Assembly (NCBI GenBank): GCA_947624165.1
Contig: CANQJC010000004.1
Span: 29,704 to 93,703 of the forward strand
DNA: 64,000 nt
Direction: 5' to 3'
From: an uncultured Clostridia bacterium
GTDB taxonomy: Bacteria; Bacillota; Clostridia; UBA1381
Below are positions 1-8,916 of this stretch, one piece after another. The number at the start of each line of letters is the position of its first letter. Position 1 is the stretch's first letter. Made by a program: the position numbers and the translations under genes. The notes under the pieces are model-generated. The model was not told the origin of the DNA and searched no databases. It worked only from the letters and a program-made list of their open reading frames with translations.

Positions 1-517
1 GCTGGGCGAAACGTCGGGGTTTGAAATCGACAGCGAACACCAGCTCATGACGCTTATGGAGGAGCTGGCTTCGATAAAAGCCGAGTACGATAAGGTCGCG
101 TTCGCGCTCCATGAAGTTATGGAAAAGGGTTACGGGATAGTTTCGCCGTCTACCGATGAACTTTCCCTCAACGAGCCGAAAATCGTCAAGCAGGGCGGTA
201 AATTCGGCGTGAAGCTGAAGGCGTCCGCGCCGTCCATACATATGATACGCGCCGATATCGAAACTGAGGTAAGTCCGATAGTCGGCACGGAGAAACAGTC
301 GGAGGAGCTCGTGCATTACCTTCTCTCAGAATTTGAGTCCGACCCGACAAAAATATGGCAGTCAAATATATTCGGCAAATCTCTCTACGAGCTTGTAAAC
401 GAGGGACTGCACAATAAACTGTCGCGTATGCCCGAGTCGGCGAGAATGAAGCTGCGCGAGACGCTTCAGAGGATCATAAACGACGGCAGCAACGGACTTA
501 TCTGTATAATTTTATGA
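1..517 (+). CDS. spoIVA: Stage IV sporulation protein A, C-terminal part (5' end outside window)
   Basis: SpoIVA is the ATPase that polymerises on the forespore surface and forms the basement layer on which the spore coat is built. Only the last ~170 residues are here; the frame is open to the left edge (first full codon at base 2), so the start lies outside. The visible part matches the conserved C-terminal region, with the stretch HMIRADIETEVSPIVGTEKQ and the hydrophobic tail GLICIIL that anchors SpoIVA to SpoVM and the forespore membrane. The N-terminal P-loop domain is not in the window. Presence of this gene marks the organism as an endospore former. The next gene follows after 22 bases, so co-transcription is possible. 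Confidence 0.95.
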   Translation, partial: LGETSGFEIDSEHQLMTLMEELASIKAEYDKVAFALHEVMEKGYGIVSPSTDELSLNEPKIVKQGGKFGVKLKASAPSIHMIRADIETEVSPIVGTEKQSEELVHYLLSEFESDPTKIWQSNIFGKSLYELVNEGLHNKLSRMPESARMKLRETLQRIINDGSNGLICIIL

Positions 518-539
518 CAAATACGGGGAGGCGGAGGGA

Positions 540-1244
540 ATGTTAAGACGTTTGTTTATTCTCGGCGCGGCGGCGTTATGCCTGTGCGGCTGCGCCGTCG
601 GCGGTATACGCTCGGAGAAGGGCATGAAGGAATATGAAACCGATTATTCGAGCGTCCGCGCCGAGGTCATAAGCTTTGACGGCATGGAGGACGAGGAGTT
701 TGAGGACGCGCTCAACGAAAAAATCGAGCAGAGCGTCGAAAGCGATATGATCGCATTTGACAGCGAAGCGTCCGACAGCTCGGAAAACGTGCGTATGGGG
801 AATAAATGCATAATGGAAATAAACTGGAACGAGGAATATAATAAAAACGGATTTCTGAGCATTGTGGAGGAAAAGTATACATACACCGGCGGCGCGCACG
901 GCGCGACGGTACGCATACCGAGGAACATTGACGTTTCCGGCTCAAAGGAGATTGAATTGAAGGATCTGTTCGAAAACGACGCTTATGTAAACACGCTCAA
1001 CAGAATGATAAACGAGCTTGTGAACGAACACCCCGAAGAATACAAAGATTTGTGGGCAAAGCCGGAGATACAGCAGTCGCATCAGACCGACTTTTATATA
1101 AACGATGACGATAAGCTTGTGATTTTTTTTCAGCCCTACGAGCTTTCCTATTATGCGCGCGGCTTTGTTGAATTTCCGTTGTCTCTCGAGGAGCTTGGCG
1201 GATACATGAAAGAAGAATACAGAAGATTGGCTGTCAGAGAATAA
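540..1244 (+). CDS. Secreted lipoprotein, DUF3298/RsiV-like
   Basis: This encodes a 234-residue lipoprotein. The first ~20 residues are a lipoprotein signal with an LCGC lipobox (Cys at about 18), so the mature protein should be tethered outside the membrane. The C-terminal half has features of the DUF4163/DUF3298 fold: a YTYTGGAHG turn, a basic-then-acidic ELKDLF block, and a VIFFQPYELSYYARG strand. That fold occurs in anti-sigma factor RsiV, where it binds lysozyme, but there is no N-terminal anti-sigma domain here and no sigma-factor gene beside it, so a lysozyme-sensing role is only a guess. The start has a clear GGAGG site. A rho-independent terminator overlaps the stop codon. Confidence 0.7.
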   Translation: MLRRLFILGAAALCLCGCAVGGIRSEKGMKEYETDYSSVRAEVISFDGMEDEEFEDALNEKIEQSVESDMIAFDSEASDSSENVRMGNKCIMEINWNEEYNKNGFLSIVEEKYTYTGGAHGATVRIPRNIDVSGSKEIELKDLFENDAYVNTLNRMINELVNEHPEEYKDLWAKPEIQQSHQTDFYINDDDKLVIFFQPYELSYYARGFVEFPLSLEELGGYMKEEYRRLAVRE

Positions 1245-1260
1245 GCGACAGCCTTTTTTT
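1229..1260 (+). terminator. Rho-independent terminator of the lipoprotein gene
   Basis: Seven-base stem GGCTGTC (1229-1235) and GACAGCC (1247-1253) followed directly by a run of T. The stop codon lies in the loop, so the hairpin starts inside the coding region. Confidence 0.85.
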
Positions 1261-1293
1261 CGTGCGGACGGTACCTGCGCGTCCGTTTCATAA

Positions 1294-1323
1294 AAAAATA
1301 CGCCGTTCCTTAACGGAACGGCG
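1294..1323 (-). terminator. Terminator downstream of htrA
   Basis: Read on the minus strand, stem CGCCGTTCC/GGAACGGCG (arms 1315-1323 and 1301-1309) is followed by seven T. It is ~200 bases beyond the htrA stop. The space between holds three more perfect or near-perfect inverted repeats (1371-1389, 1402-1422, 1439-1464), and I see no convincing gene there. Confidence 0.75.
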
Positions 1324-1525
1324 TCAAAACAAATACATTTTGGAGGTAGATGTTTTTATTGGGGGGGTTATACGGCGCGGCGCGCCGTATTTTATACAGC
1401 AACAAATATCTGAGCGATATTTGTAAGCTTCGGGGGGACCCTTGCCTTTGGGGAAAGGCAAGGGCATATGAAAAAAAGGATGGTATAGGCTGCCTTGCGA
1501 CAGCCGTCAAGTAAAACTGTATTGC

Positions 1526-2767
1526 TTATTTATTATTGCCGGAGTCCTCCATCAGGCGAACCTGAATCTCCATTGTTTCTCCGTCGCGCAGTATCTTGAA
1601 GGTAAGGTAGTCGCCCGCCTTCTTCTTGTCGCGTATCTCGTTTACCTCCTGTTTCGACGATACCTTCTGACCGTCGACCTCGATGATCATATCGTACATT
1701 TTCAGTCCGGCTTCTTCCGCGCCGCTTCCTTTAACGACGCTTTCTATAAACAAGCCGTAGCCGGTGTCTTTTATATTTATGCCCACGAGCGGTCTGCCCG
1801 TAACGTAGCCTGACGACATAAGGTCGTCTATTATCGGCTTTGCTTCCGAAATGGCTATCGCAAATCCCATACCCTCGATACCTGTCGAGGAAAGCTTTAC
1901 GGAGTTGATTCCTATAACCTCGCCGTACTGGTTGATGAGCGCGCCGCCCGAATTGCCGGAATTTATCGCCGCATCCGTCTGGATAAGATTGTACGTTCTG
2001 CTCTCTATCGTCATCGTTCTGTTCAGCGCGCTTATGATACCCGCCGTGACGCTTCCCGAAAACTCCTGTCCCATAGGATTACCTATTGCGACAGCAAGCT
2101 CTCCGACTTGAATAGCCGTGGAATCGCCGAGCGTCGCCGCAGTAAGATTGGTGCTGCCCGGGTCGATTTTGAGTACCGCAAGGTCAGTCTTTGTATCCTG
2201 ACCGACAAGCTTCGCCGCGAATTCTTCGCCTGTATTAAGTATTACCGAAATTTCCGACGCGCCGTCTATAACGTGCTGATTGGTTACTATATATCCGTCC
2301 TTGCGGAAGATGATGCCGGAACCGCTGCCCTGCTCGACTGTTTCTCCGGCGTCGTTGTTGTTGTCCGCATAGTAGAAGTATCTGCCCGAAAACGGGTCGT
2401 AGTACCTCTGCTTTATCGTAGCTTTATTTATAACGCCGACAACGCTCGGTCCGACCTGCTCCGCGATTTCGGGAACGGTAAGGACCTTCTTGCCGTTCTT
2501 GTACGCGGTAAGCTGCGCTTCGCCGCCGTCAGAACCCGAATCGCTGCTCTGCTGCGTTACCGCCGCGTTTGTCGGGGCTTGCTGCAGCGCGGACATGTTA
2601 TTTTTCGAAGTGATATACATACCCGCCGTGAATATGCCGGCCGTGAACACGCTCGCTGCAAGCGCGGAGCATACGGCGGTGAGCCATATCTTGGGTTTTT
2701 TGTTCTTTTTCGGCTTTTGATTGTAAACAATCAGGTCTGTCGATTCCGTATAAGGATACTTTTTCAT
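1526..2767 (-). CDS. htrA: Membrane-anchored HtrA/DegP-like serine protease with PDZ domain
   Basis: This is an envelope quality-control protease that should degrade misfolded secreted proteins outside the membrane. The 413-residue product has a short cytoplasmic N-terminus rich in Lys, one membrane helix (about 28-52), a Ser/Gly-rich linker, a trypsin-like domain (about 95-310) and one C-terminal PDZ domain (about 325-405). The catalytic triad is complete: His165 in TNQHVI, Asp195 in KTDLAVL, Ser273 in NSGNSGGAL. One PDZ domain and an N-terminal anchor is the usual HtrA layout in Bacillota. ATG follows a GGAGG site. It is divergent from polA. A nine-base inverted repeat (2808-2816 and 2872-2880) in the shared spacer could be a regulatory site, but no two-component genes adjoin it. 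Confidence 0.92.
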   Translation of the reverse strand: MKKYPYTESTDLIVYNQKPKKNKKPKIWLTAVCSALAASVFTAGIFTAGMYITSKNNMSALQQAPTNAAVTQQSSDSGSDGGEAQLTAYKNGKKVLTVPEIAEQVGPSVVGVINKATIKQRYYDPFSGRYFYYADNNNDAGETVEQGSGSGIIFRKDGYIVTNQHVIDGASEISVILNTGEEFAAKLVGQDTKTDLAVLKIDPGSTNLTAATLGDSTAIQVGELAVAIGNPMGQEFSGSVTAGIISALNRTMTIESRTYNLIQTDAAINSGNSGGALINQYGEVIGINSVKLSSTGIEGMGFAIAISEAKPIIDDLMSSGYVTGRPLVGINIKDTGYGLFIESVVKGSGAEEAGLKMYDMIIEVDGQKVSSKQEVNEIRDKKKAGDYLTFKILRDGETMEIQVRLMEDSGNNK

Positions 2768-2928
2768 GATTTTCCGCCTCCGGTATCATTATTGTCAAAA
2801 TAGTATAAATTCATACTTGAACAAGCATTTCATTTACGATACATCTATGATACAGCACACTTTTGACATTGGTATGAATTAAATGTAAACAGAAATCACA
2901 TATTTTGTGAACAAATTATTAACAAGTA

Positions 2929-2957
2929 TTGACAAACGGGTATAATAGGAATAGAAT
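2929..2957 (+). promoter_or_regulatory. Sigma-A promoter of polA
   Basis: TTGACA at 2929-2934, 17-base spacer, TAGAAT at 2952-2957. It lies 55 bases before the polA start codon. Confidence 0.75.
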
Positions 2958-3012
2958 AGGAAAGAGTAGATGCAAATGATTTGCAATTAAATCCAAAAAG
3001 AAAGGAACAGTC

Positions 3013-5631
3013 ATGAAAAAACTGCTTATTCTCGATTCGAACAGCATATTGAACCGCGCCTTTTACGGAGTGCGTTACCTGAGCGCGAAGGACGGCACGC
3101 CCACCAACGCCATATACGGTTTTTTGAATATTCTGATAAAGCTTATAAACGAGCGTCAGCCGGACTATATTTGCGCGGCTTTCGACCTTAAGGCACCGAC
3201 GTTTCGTCATCTGCGTTACGACGGCTATAAGGCGCAGCGTAAGCCGATGCCCGAGGATCTGGCGACACAGATGCCGATTGCTAAGGATATACTACGCGCG
3301 ATGAACGTCACGATCCTTGAAAAAGAGGGCTATGAAGCGGACGACGTCATAGGCACGGTGGCGCGGATATGCGAGGAGAGCGGTGTGGAGTGTTTTATCG
3401 CGACGGGCGACAAGGACGACTTGCAGCTTGTGAGCGACAAGACGAAGGTCATACTGACCGTCTCGAAACAGGGCTATAACGAAACCACCGTGTACGATAA
3501 CGATGCGGTCAAGGAGCGTTACCGCGTCACGCCCGAGGAATTTATCGACGTTAAAGCTCTCATGGGCGACGCGTCCGACAATATCCCCGGCGTTAAGGGC
3601 ATAGGCGAAAAAACGGCGATGAGCCTTATAGAACAATTCCACTCGATAGAATATATTTACGATAATATTGACAGCGTGGGACTTAAGGGAGCGACGCTGC
3701 AAAAAATGAAGGACGGCAGGGATATGGCGTTTTTGTCAAAGGAGCTTGCGACGATCGTGCGCGATGTGCCTATCGAGCTTGATTTTGACGCGTGCGCGTG
3801 GAACGGCTACGGTAACGACGCCGAGCTTTATAATCTTCTGCACGGTCTGGAACTGAACAGCGTTATTAAGAAAATGGAGCTTACGCCGCAAAGCGTCGCG
3901 GTCGTGACGGAGGACGAGGATATTCTGGGCGGCATGACTTATGAGGTGATCGACAGCGCGGCGGCGGTCGGAGTTGTCGGCGGCACGGCTGCGGTCGTGC
4001 TCGAAACGGACGGTCCGCGCGTTACGGCTATGGCTGCCGCGGCGGGTAAAAAGGCGTTCGTTATCACCGGCGCGGATATTACGGACACGGTCAAGCCGTT
4101 TCTGGAGGACGAAAATATAAAGAAAATCACGTTCGATATAAAGGAAGCGATCGTAGCTCTCAACGGACGCGTGCAGATAAAGGGTATAACGGACGATACT
4201 GCGATAGGCGCGTATCTCGTCGACCCCGCGAAAAGCAAGTATGAGATAGAGTCGCTCGCCGAGGAATATTTCGGCGCGGAGATAGAGAAGCCGGAAGCGA
4301 AGCAGATGTCGCTGCTTGACGGTGACGACGAGGGACGCGAGGAATATCTCGCGAAATGCGCCGTCGCGCTCGGCGCGCTCAATGAACGCGTCGCGAAAAA
4401 AATGGAGGAGAACGGTCAGACGGAGCTTTACCGTGAGGTGGAGCTTCCGCTCGTCGAGGTTCTGGCGCACCTTGAAATAAACGGCTTCCTCGTGGACGAT
4501 AAGCAGCTGCGCGAGTTTGCGGCGACGCTCGGCGCGCAGATAGACACGCTCACAGCAATGATTTACGAAACGGCGGGCGAGACGTTCAACATAAACTCGC
4601 CGAAGCAGCTCGGCGTTATACTGTATGAAAATCTCGGCTTAAAGCCCGTGAAAAAGACAAAGACGGGTTATTCCACCAACGCGGACGCGCTCGAAAAACT
4701 GAGTCACCCGATTATAGATATGATTTTGGAGTACCGCAGCCTGACGAAGCTCAAAAGCACGTACTGCGATGGTCTCTCGGCGGTCGTAAATCCCGAAACG
4801 CACCGTATACACTCGGTGTTCACACAGACGGTGACGGTCACGGGCAGGCTTTCGTCAACGGAACCGAATTTGCAGAATATCCCGACGAGGACGGCTCTCG
4901 GACGCGAGATACGCAAGATGTTCGTCGCAAAAGACGGTTACACGCTCGTGGACGCGGATTATTCGCAGATAGAGCTTAGAGTTCTCGCGCATATAGCGAA
5001 CGACGAAACCATGATAAACGCGTTCAAAAACGACGAGGATATTCACGCCGTAACGGCGTCGCAGGTGCTCGGTATACCGCTCGATGAGGTGACGAAGGAG
5101 CAGCGTTCGAGCGCGAAGGCGGTAAATTTCGGTATCGTGTACGGTATCGGCGAGTTCTCGCTTGCGAAGGATCTGCATATAAGCGTAAAAGAGGCGAAGG
5201 CGTATATAGACGGCTACCTCGAAAAGTACCACGGCGTACGTAATTATATGGAAGAAATCAAAGAACGCGCGAAAAAGGACGGGTACGTTAAGACGATGAT
5301 GAACCGCATACGGTATATTCCGGAATTGAAGTCGCCGAATTACAACGTGCGTAAATTCGGCGAGCGCGTCGCGCTGAACACGCCGATACAGGGCAGCGCG
5401 GCTGATATTATAAAGCTCGCGATGGTGCGCGTGGACAGGCGGCTCATAAGCGAGGGACTGCGGTCGCGGCTGATACTTCAGGTACACGACGAGCTTATTG
5501 TTGAAACGCACAAGGACGAGGTCGACGAGGTAAAGCGCATACTGCTTGAGGAAATGCAGGGCGCGGCTGATCTGCGCGTCCCGCTTAAAGCGGATATTTC
5601 CGTGGGACATAGCTGGTATGACGCGAAATAA
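3013..5631 (+). CDS. polA: DNA polymerase I
   Basis: PolA fills gaps and removes RNA primers during lagging-strand synthesis and excision repair. The 872 residues match full-length PolA: a 5'-3' exonuclease domain (about 1-290, with DSNSILNRAFYG and GDASDNIPGVKGIGEKTA), a 3'-5' exonuclease-like domain (about 300-470), and the polymerase domain. Polymerase motifs are intact: motif A DYSQIELR (Asp649), motif B RSSAKAVNFGIVYG, motif C QVHDE (Asp826). In the middle domain the DxE metal site reads V-L-E where E. coli has D-T-E, so proofreading is probably lost, as in Bst and Taq polymerases. The start has an AAAGGAA site. The gene appears to be transcribed alone. Confidence 0.97.
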   Translation: MKKLLILDSNSILNRAFYGVRYLSAKDGTPTNAIYGFLNILIKLINERQPDYICAAFDLKAPTFRHLRYDGYKAQRKPMPEDLATQMPIAKDILRAMNVTILEKEGYEADDVIGTVARICEESGVECFIATGDKDDLQLVSDKTKVILTVSKQGYNETTVYDNDAVKERYRVTPEEFIDVKALMGDASDNIPGVKGIGEKTAMSLIEQFHSIEYIYDNIDSVGLKGATLQKMKDGRDMAFLSKELATIVRDVPIELDFDACAWNGYGNDAELYNLLHGLELNSVIKKMELTPQSVAVVTEDEDILGGMTYEVIDSAAAVGVVGGTAAVVLETDGPRVTAMAAAAGKKAFVITGADITDTVKPFLEDENIKKITFDIKEAIVALNGRVQIKGITDDTAIGAYLVDPAKSKYEIESLAEEYFGAEIEKPEAKQMSLLDGDDEGREEYLAKCAVALGALNERVAKKMEENGQTELYREVELPLVEVLAHLEINGFLVDDKQLREFAATLGAQIDTLTAMIYETAGETFNINSPKQLGVILYENLGLKPVKKTKTGYSTNADALEKLSHPIIDMILEYRSLTKLKSTYCDGLSAVVNPETHRIHSVFTQTVTVTGRLSSTEPNLQNIPTRTALGREIRKMFVAKDGYTLVDADYSQIELRVLAHIANDETMINAFKNDEDIHAVTASQVLGIPLDEVTKEQRSSAKAVNFGIVYGIGEFSLAKDLHISVKEAKAYIDGYLEKYHGVRNYMEEIKERAKKDGYVKTMMNRIRYIPELKSPNYNVRKFGERVALNTPIQGSAADIIKLAMVRVDRRLISEGLRSRLILQVHDELIVETHKDEVDEVKRILLEEMQGAADLRVPLKADISVGHSWYDAK

Positions 5632-6030
5632 ATTATGGCGTGCGCATCCGCACGCCGTCTGAAAGCTACGCTTTCAGCCAATTTTGAACAGAGCGGATAA
5701 AAAAGTTCCCAAGAAAACTTTTTTATCGTTGATGTTTACTGACGCACATGTCGTCAGCAAACCATACGAAACGGCATAAAGCCGTTCCGTACACGCGCAA
5801 TCTTGCGTTTGTAGGGGCGACCCTTGCGGTCGCCCGTCTCCGACAACCCGATGTCGACGGCACCGTAGGGGCGGTCATCGGCCGCCTGTTAAAACCCCTC
5901 AGTCACACTGCGTGTGACAGCTCCTTTGCTACGGCATACGAGCAAAGCTCTATGCCTACGATGCTAAAGCATCGTTCACCTATTGGGGGAGCCTTACGTA
6001 GGGGCGACCCTTGCGGTCGCCCGTCCACGC
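5632..6030. repeat. Cluster of about ten short palindromes (REP-like) between polA and znuA
   Basis: This 400-base spacer has no credible gene but is packed with inverted repeats. Examples are 5637-5656, 5659-5677, an A/T-rich stem at 5698-5726, 5739-5757, 5814-5835, 5902-5918, 5923-5946, 5959-5974 and 6001-6022. The 27-base unit at 5811-5837 recurs exactly at 5998-6024; its first 15 bases occur again at 54856-54870, and a 9-base piece at 5866-5874. The stem at 5698-5726 may end polA transcription. An apparent 95-codon frame (5748-6035) is made wholly of these repeats and is not a gene. Confidence 0.8.
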
Positions 6031-6081
6031 CGTAAACACACCTATAAATCATAATTTACTGTTCAAGGAAAGGATATAACG

Positions 6082-6924
6082 ATGAAAAAAATACTCATAT
6101 TAACCGCCGCGCTTATAATGCTCGCGTCATGCGGGGCGCAGAAGACGGATGACAACGGTAAAATCAACGTTTACGCGTCGTTCTACCCCGTGTACGACTT
6201 TGCGCGCACAATAGGCGGCGACGATATAGAGCTTACGTGCGTCGTGCCGTCGGGCAGCGAGCCGCACGACTTCGAGCCGAGCGCGTCGGATATGGCGCGT
6301 ATGAGTGAAGCTGACGTGTTCCTCTACCACGGCGGCGGCACGGACGCGTGGGCTGAAAAAATCGCCGAAACGCTCCCCGACAGCGTTATGAAGGTACGCG
6401 TTGCCGACGCGGACGTCGTATGCAAATTCGACGCGCACACATGGCTCAGTCCGCAAAACGCGGAAAACGAGATCGAAGCGGTGTATAACGCGCTTACCGC
6501 CGCCGATGAAAACGGTGAAAATGACGAAAAGTATTCAGACCGTCTGAACGATTACACGGCGAAGCTCGACGCGCTCAAAACGGAATACGAAGCGGCGGGA
6601 CTTTTGGGTATGCCGCTTGCCGTGTCGCACGGCGCGTACAAGGCTCTGTGCGCGGAGTTCGGTATGAATCAGCTTCCGATAGACGGCGCGGCCGGCAGCG
6701 ACCCGTCGCCCGCACAGCTTGCCGAGGTGGTAAAGAGCATAAAGGATAAAGGCGCGAAGTACATTTTCTACGACCCGATAGACGGCGATAAGCTCGCGAA
6801 CAGCGCGGCGCGCGAGACCGGCATAGAGACGGCTGAGCTTTACGCTTTTGAGGGCGACGCGGAAAACCGCGACTACCTGACGATTATGAGCCTAAATCTT
6901 GAACAGCTTAAAAAAGCCCGTTAA
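6082..6924 (+). CDS. znuA: Zinc ABC transporter, substrate-binding lipoprotein
   Basis: This captures extracellular Zn2+ (possibly Mn2+) and passes it to the permease encoded two genes downstream. The 280-residue product has a lipoprotein signal with LASC lipobox (Cys17), so it is tethered to the outer face of the membrane. Cluster A-I family features are present: metal-site His62 in EPHDFEPS, His119 in DAHTW and His183 in VSHGAY. The flexible His-rich loop seen in many ZnuA proteins is replaced by an acidic stretch (DENGENDEK, about 142-150). It is the first gene of the znuA-znuC-znuB-zur operon. The start is preceded by AAGGAAAGG. I could not find a convincing Zur operator upstream. Confidence 0.93.
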   Translation: MKKILILTAALIMLASCGAQKTDDNGKINVYASFYPVYDFARTIGGDDIELTCVVPSGSEPHDFEPSASDMARMSEADVFLYHGGGTDAWAEKIAETLPDSVMKVRVADADVVCKFDAHTWLSPQNAENEIEAVYNALTAADENGENDEKYSDRLNDYTAKLDALKTEYEAAGLLGMPLAVSHGAYKALCAEFGMNQLPIDGAAGSDPSPAQLAEVVKSIKDKGAKYIFYDPIDGDKLANSAARETGIETAELYAFEGDAENRDYLTIMSLNLEQLKKAR

Positions 6925-6933
6925 GGAGAAAAA

Positions 6934-7674
6934 ATGGAACAGGAAATTTTAAAGGTTGAAAATCTTAGCTTCGAATACCCCGATACGCCCGTACTGCGCG
7001 ACGTCAATTTCACGCTGTACAAGGGTGATTTTCTCGGCATTATCGGCGAGAACGGCGCGGGTAAAAGCACGCTGATAAAAATAATATTGAAGCTTCTTCC
7101 TTTTTCAAAAGGACGGATAACCCTTTTCGGGGAGGATCTGGCAAAATTCAGAGACAATTACAGAATAGGGTATGTGTCTCAGAAGGCAAATTCGTTCAAC
7201 AGCCGTTTTCCGGCGACCGTAAAGGAAGTCGTTATGGCGAATCTTTACGGACGGAAAGGATTTTTGAGCCGATTTACACGTGCCGACGAGGATAAAATGC
7301 GCGCCGCGCTCGCGAAGGTCGGTATGGAGGGGTACGAGAACAAGCTTATAGGTTCTCTGTCGGGCGGACAGCAGCAGCGTATATTTATCGCGCGCGCTCT
7401 GATAAGCGAGCCGGAGCTTCTTCTCATGGACGAACCGACGGTCGGTGTTGACGCGCGTTCGGTGGAGCTTATAACGGACATAATAAGCAAGCTTAACGAG
7501 CGCGGCATGACGATAATCATGACGAATCACGATACGCCGTCTCTTGTACGCGCTGCTGATAAGCTGCTGATATTCTGCGAGCACGGCAACGGCGAATTTG
7601 TACGCCGCCGCGACCTCACAATGGAGCAAATAAACGATATTTTTGCTGGAAAGAGGGTGCATCATCATGCCTGA
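6934..7674 (+). CDS. znuC: Zinc ABC transporter, ATP-binding protein
   Basis: This cytoplasmic ATPase powers zinc import through the adjacent permease. The 246 residues form one ABC domain: Walker A GENGAGKST (about 37-45), signature LSGGQQQR (about 140-147), Walker B LLLMDEPTVG, and the H-loop MTNHD. It starts 9 bases after znuA with a GGAG site. Its last 8 bases overlap the start of znuB, which implies translational coupling. Confidence 0.94.
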   Translation: MEQEILKVENLSFEYPDTPVLRDVNFTLYKGDFLGIIGENGAGKSTLIKIILKLLPFSKGRITLFGEDLAKFRDNYRIGYVSQKANSFNSRFPATVKEVVMANLYGRKGFLSRFTRADEDKMRAALAKVGMEGYENKLIGSLSGGQQQRIFIARALISEPELLLMDEPTVGVDARSVELITDIISKLNERGMTIIMTNHDTPSLVRAADKLLIFCEHGNGEFVRRRDLTMEQINDIFAGKRVHHHA

Positions 7675-8473
7675 AATCTTTGCTTACGCGTTTATGCGCC
7701 GCGCGTTTCTCGCTGCGGCGTTGATAGCTGTGATCGCTCCTTGTATGGGTATGCCGCTCGTCCTCAAGCGTCTTTCGGCAATAGGCGACGCCGCGTCTCA
7801 CTCCGCGCTTGCCGGTATCGCGCTCGGACTTTTGATACATATCAATCCGATACTCGGCGCGGTTGCTTTTTCAATTGCGGCGGTACTCGGTATCGAGGGT
7901 TTGAGAAAGGTTTTCGGCGGATACTCCGAGATCGCGCCCGTTGTCGTAATGTCTGCGGGGATCGGATTAACGGCGGTGCTGTCGGGATTTATACAAGGCG
8001 GTTCCGCGAATCTTTCCGGCTTTTTGTTCGGCTCGATCGTGGCGATATCCGATTTTGAGATGTGTCTCACAATAGGTCTGTGCGCTGTCGTCATAGTCGT
8101 AACGCTTCTTTTATACAAGGAATTGTTTTTTGTGACGTTCGACGAGGAAGCCGCGCGTCTTTCGGGTATGCCGGTCGGCGCGGTAAATTTTGTGATTATG
8201 ATACTTACTGCCGTGACCGTTTCCGTCGCGTCGAGAATAGTCGGCGCGCTGATGATTTCGTCGCTGCTTGTCATTCCCGTCGCGGCGGCGATGATGATAG
8301 CGAAAAGCTATAAGCAGACGATGATTTTGTCGGTCGTTTTTGCCGAAATATTCACAATGTCGGGACTTTTCGCGTCATATTATCTGGATTTAAGCTCCGG
8401 CGGCACGATAGTGCTTATCGGCGTTGTATTTTTGATTGCCGCCGCCGCGCTGACGGCGAAAAGAAGAAGGTGA
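7667..8473 (+). CDS. znuB: Zinc ABC transporter, membrane permease
   Basis: This is the membrane channel of the zinc importer. The 268-residue protein is almost wholly hydrophobic, with about eight helices, and has the ABC-3 family signature GDAASHSALAGIALG near residue 35 plus the cytoplasmic coupling loop around FDEEAARLSG. I chose the ATG at 7667, which overlaps the end of znuC by 8 bases and has GAGGG upstream. An upstream in-frame TTG (7643) lies deeper in znuC and has no ribosome site. The stop codon overlaps the region where zur begins. Confidence 0.93.
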   Translation: MPEIFAYAFMRRAFLAAALIAVIAPCMGMPLVLKRLSAIGDAASHSALAGIALGLLIHINPILGAVAFSIAAVLGIEGLRKVFGGYSEIAPVVVMSAGIGLTAVLSGFIQGGSANLSGFLFGSIVAISDFEMCLTIGLCAVVIVVTLLLYKELFFVTFDEEAARLSGMPVGAVNFVIMILTAVTVSVASRIVGALMISSLLVIPVAAAMMIAKSYKQTMILSVVFAEIFTMSGLFASYYLDLSSGGTIVLIGVVFLIAAAALTAKRRR

Positions 8474-8478
8474 ACGAT

Positions 8479-8895
8479 GTGGAAATAAACAAAATTCTTT
8501 CGAATGCCGGACTGAAATGCACGGGACAGAGAATCAAGGTCATGGAAATACTTACCGCGGCGGATCTGCCGATGAGTGCCGAAAATATACACGCGCTCAC
8601 GGACGGAATGTCGCTTTCGACGGTATACCGCATCGCGGAGAAGCTGTGCGAAAAGGGTATATTAAGCAAAAATACGATACGCGACAGCGACAAGTTTTAT
8701 TACGAGCTTATCGGCGGCGCGCACCGTCATTACGCAATCTGCTTAAGCTGCGGGCAGATGCGCCGCGTAAACGTATGCCCCGTCGCCGCGCCCGATATAG
8801 ACGGCTTCACGGTAACGGGACATAAGCTTGAAATATACGGCTACTGCGCCGAATGTGAAAGACAGAAACAAACAGCAAAAAAACGCGTCCTATGA
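8479..8895 (+). CDS. zur: Fur-family regulator, probable zinc uptake repressor Zur
   Basis: This is a metal-sensing repressor that would shut off zinc uptake when zinc is plentiful. The ~138-residue protein has the winged-helix domain with LSTVYRIAEKL as recognition helix, then the dimerisation domain with the sensing motif HRHYAICLSCG and a second CxxC (YCAEC) that holds the structural zinc. I assign it to Zur rather than Fur or PerR because it is the last gene of the znuACB operon. GTG at 8479 sits 8 bases after AAGAAGG; a GTG at 8470 is also in frame but would have the ribosome site on top of it. The stop codon is inside a terminator shared with the convergent gene. Confidence 0.88.
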   Translation: MEINKILSNAGLKCTGQRIKVMEILTAADLPMSAENIHALTDGMSLSTVYRIAEKLCEKGILSKNTIRDSDKFYYELIGGAHRHYAICLSCGQMRRVNVCPVAAPDIDGFTVTGHKLEIYGYCAECERQKQTAKKRVL

Positions 8896-8905
8896 CGCGT
8901 TTTTT
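8877..8905. terminator. Bidirectional terminator between zur and the zinc-ribbon membrane protein
   Basis: Stem ACGCGTC/GACGCGT with A7 on one side and T6 on the other, so it can act in both directions. Both converging genes end within 25 bases of it. Confidence 0.85.
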
Positions 8906-8916
8906 AATATTCCGAA

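Noticed and set aside
1350..1514. 54-codon frame with GGAGG just before ATG, on the plus strand antisense to the htrA tail region
   Set aside because: Ribosome-site spacing is only three bases, and the frame is made of inverted repeats; product has no recognisable features.
5748..6035. 95-codon open frame between polA and znuA
   Set aside because: It consists entirely of short palindromic repeats, including the 27-base unit found twice, and has no ribosome site.
6036..6081. Zur operator upstream of znuA
   Set aside because: The AT-rich TAAATCATAATTTA is only loosely like a Zur box, and the same sequence occurs at 54,892 behind another copy of the repeat unit, so it is probably part of the repeat.
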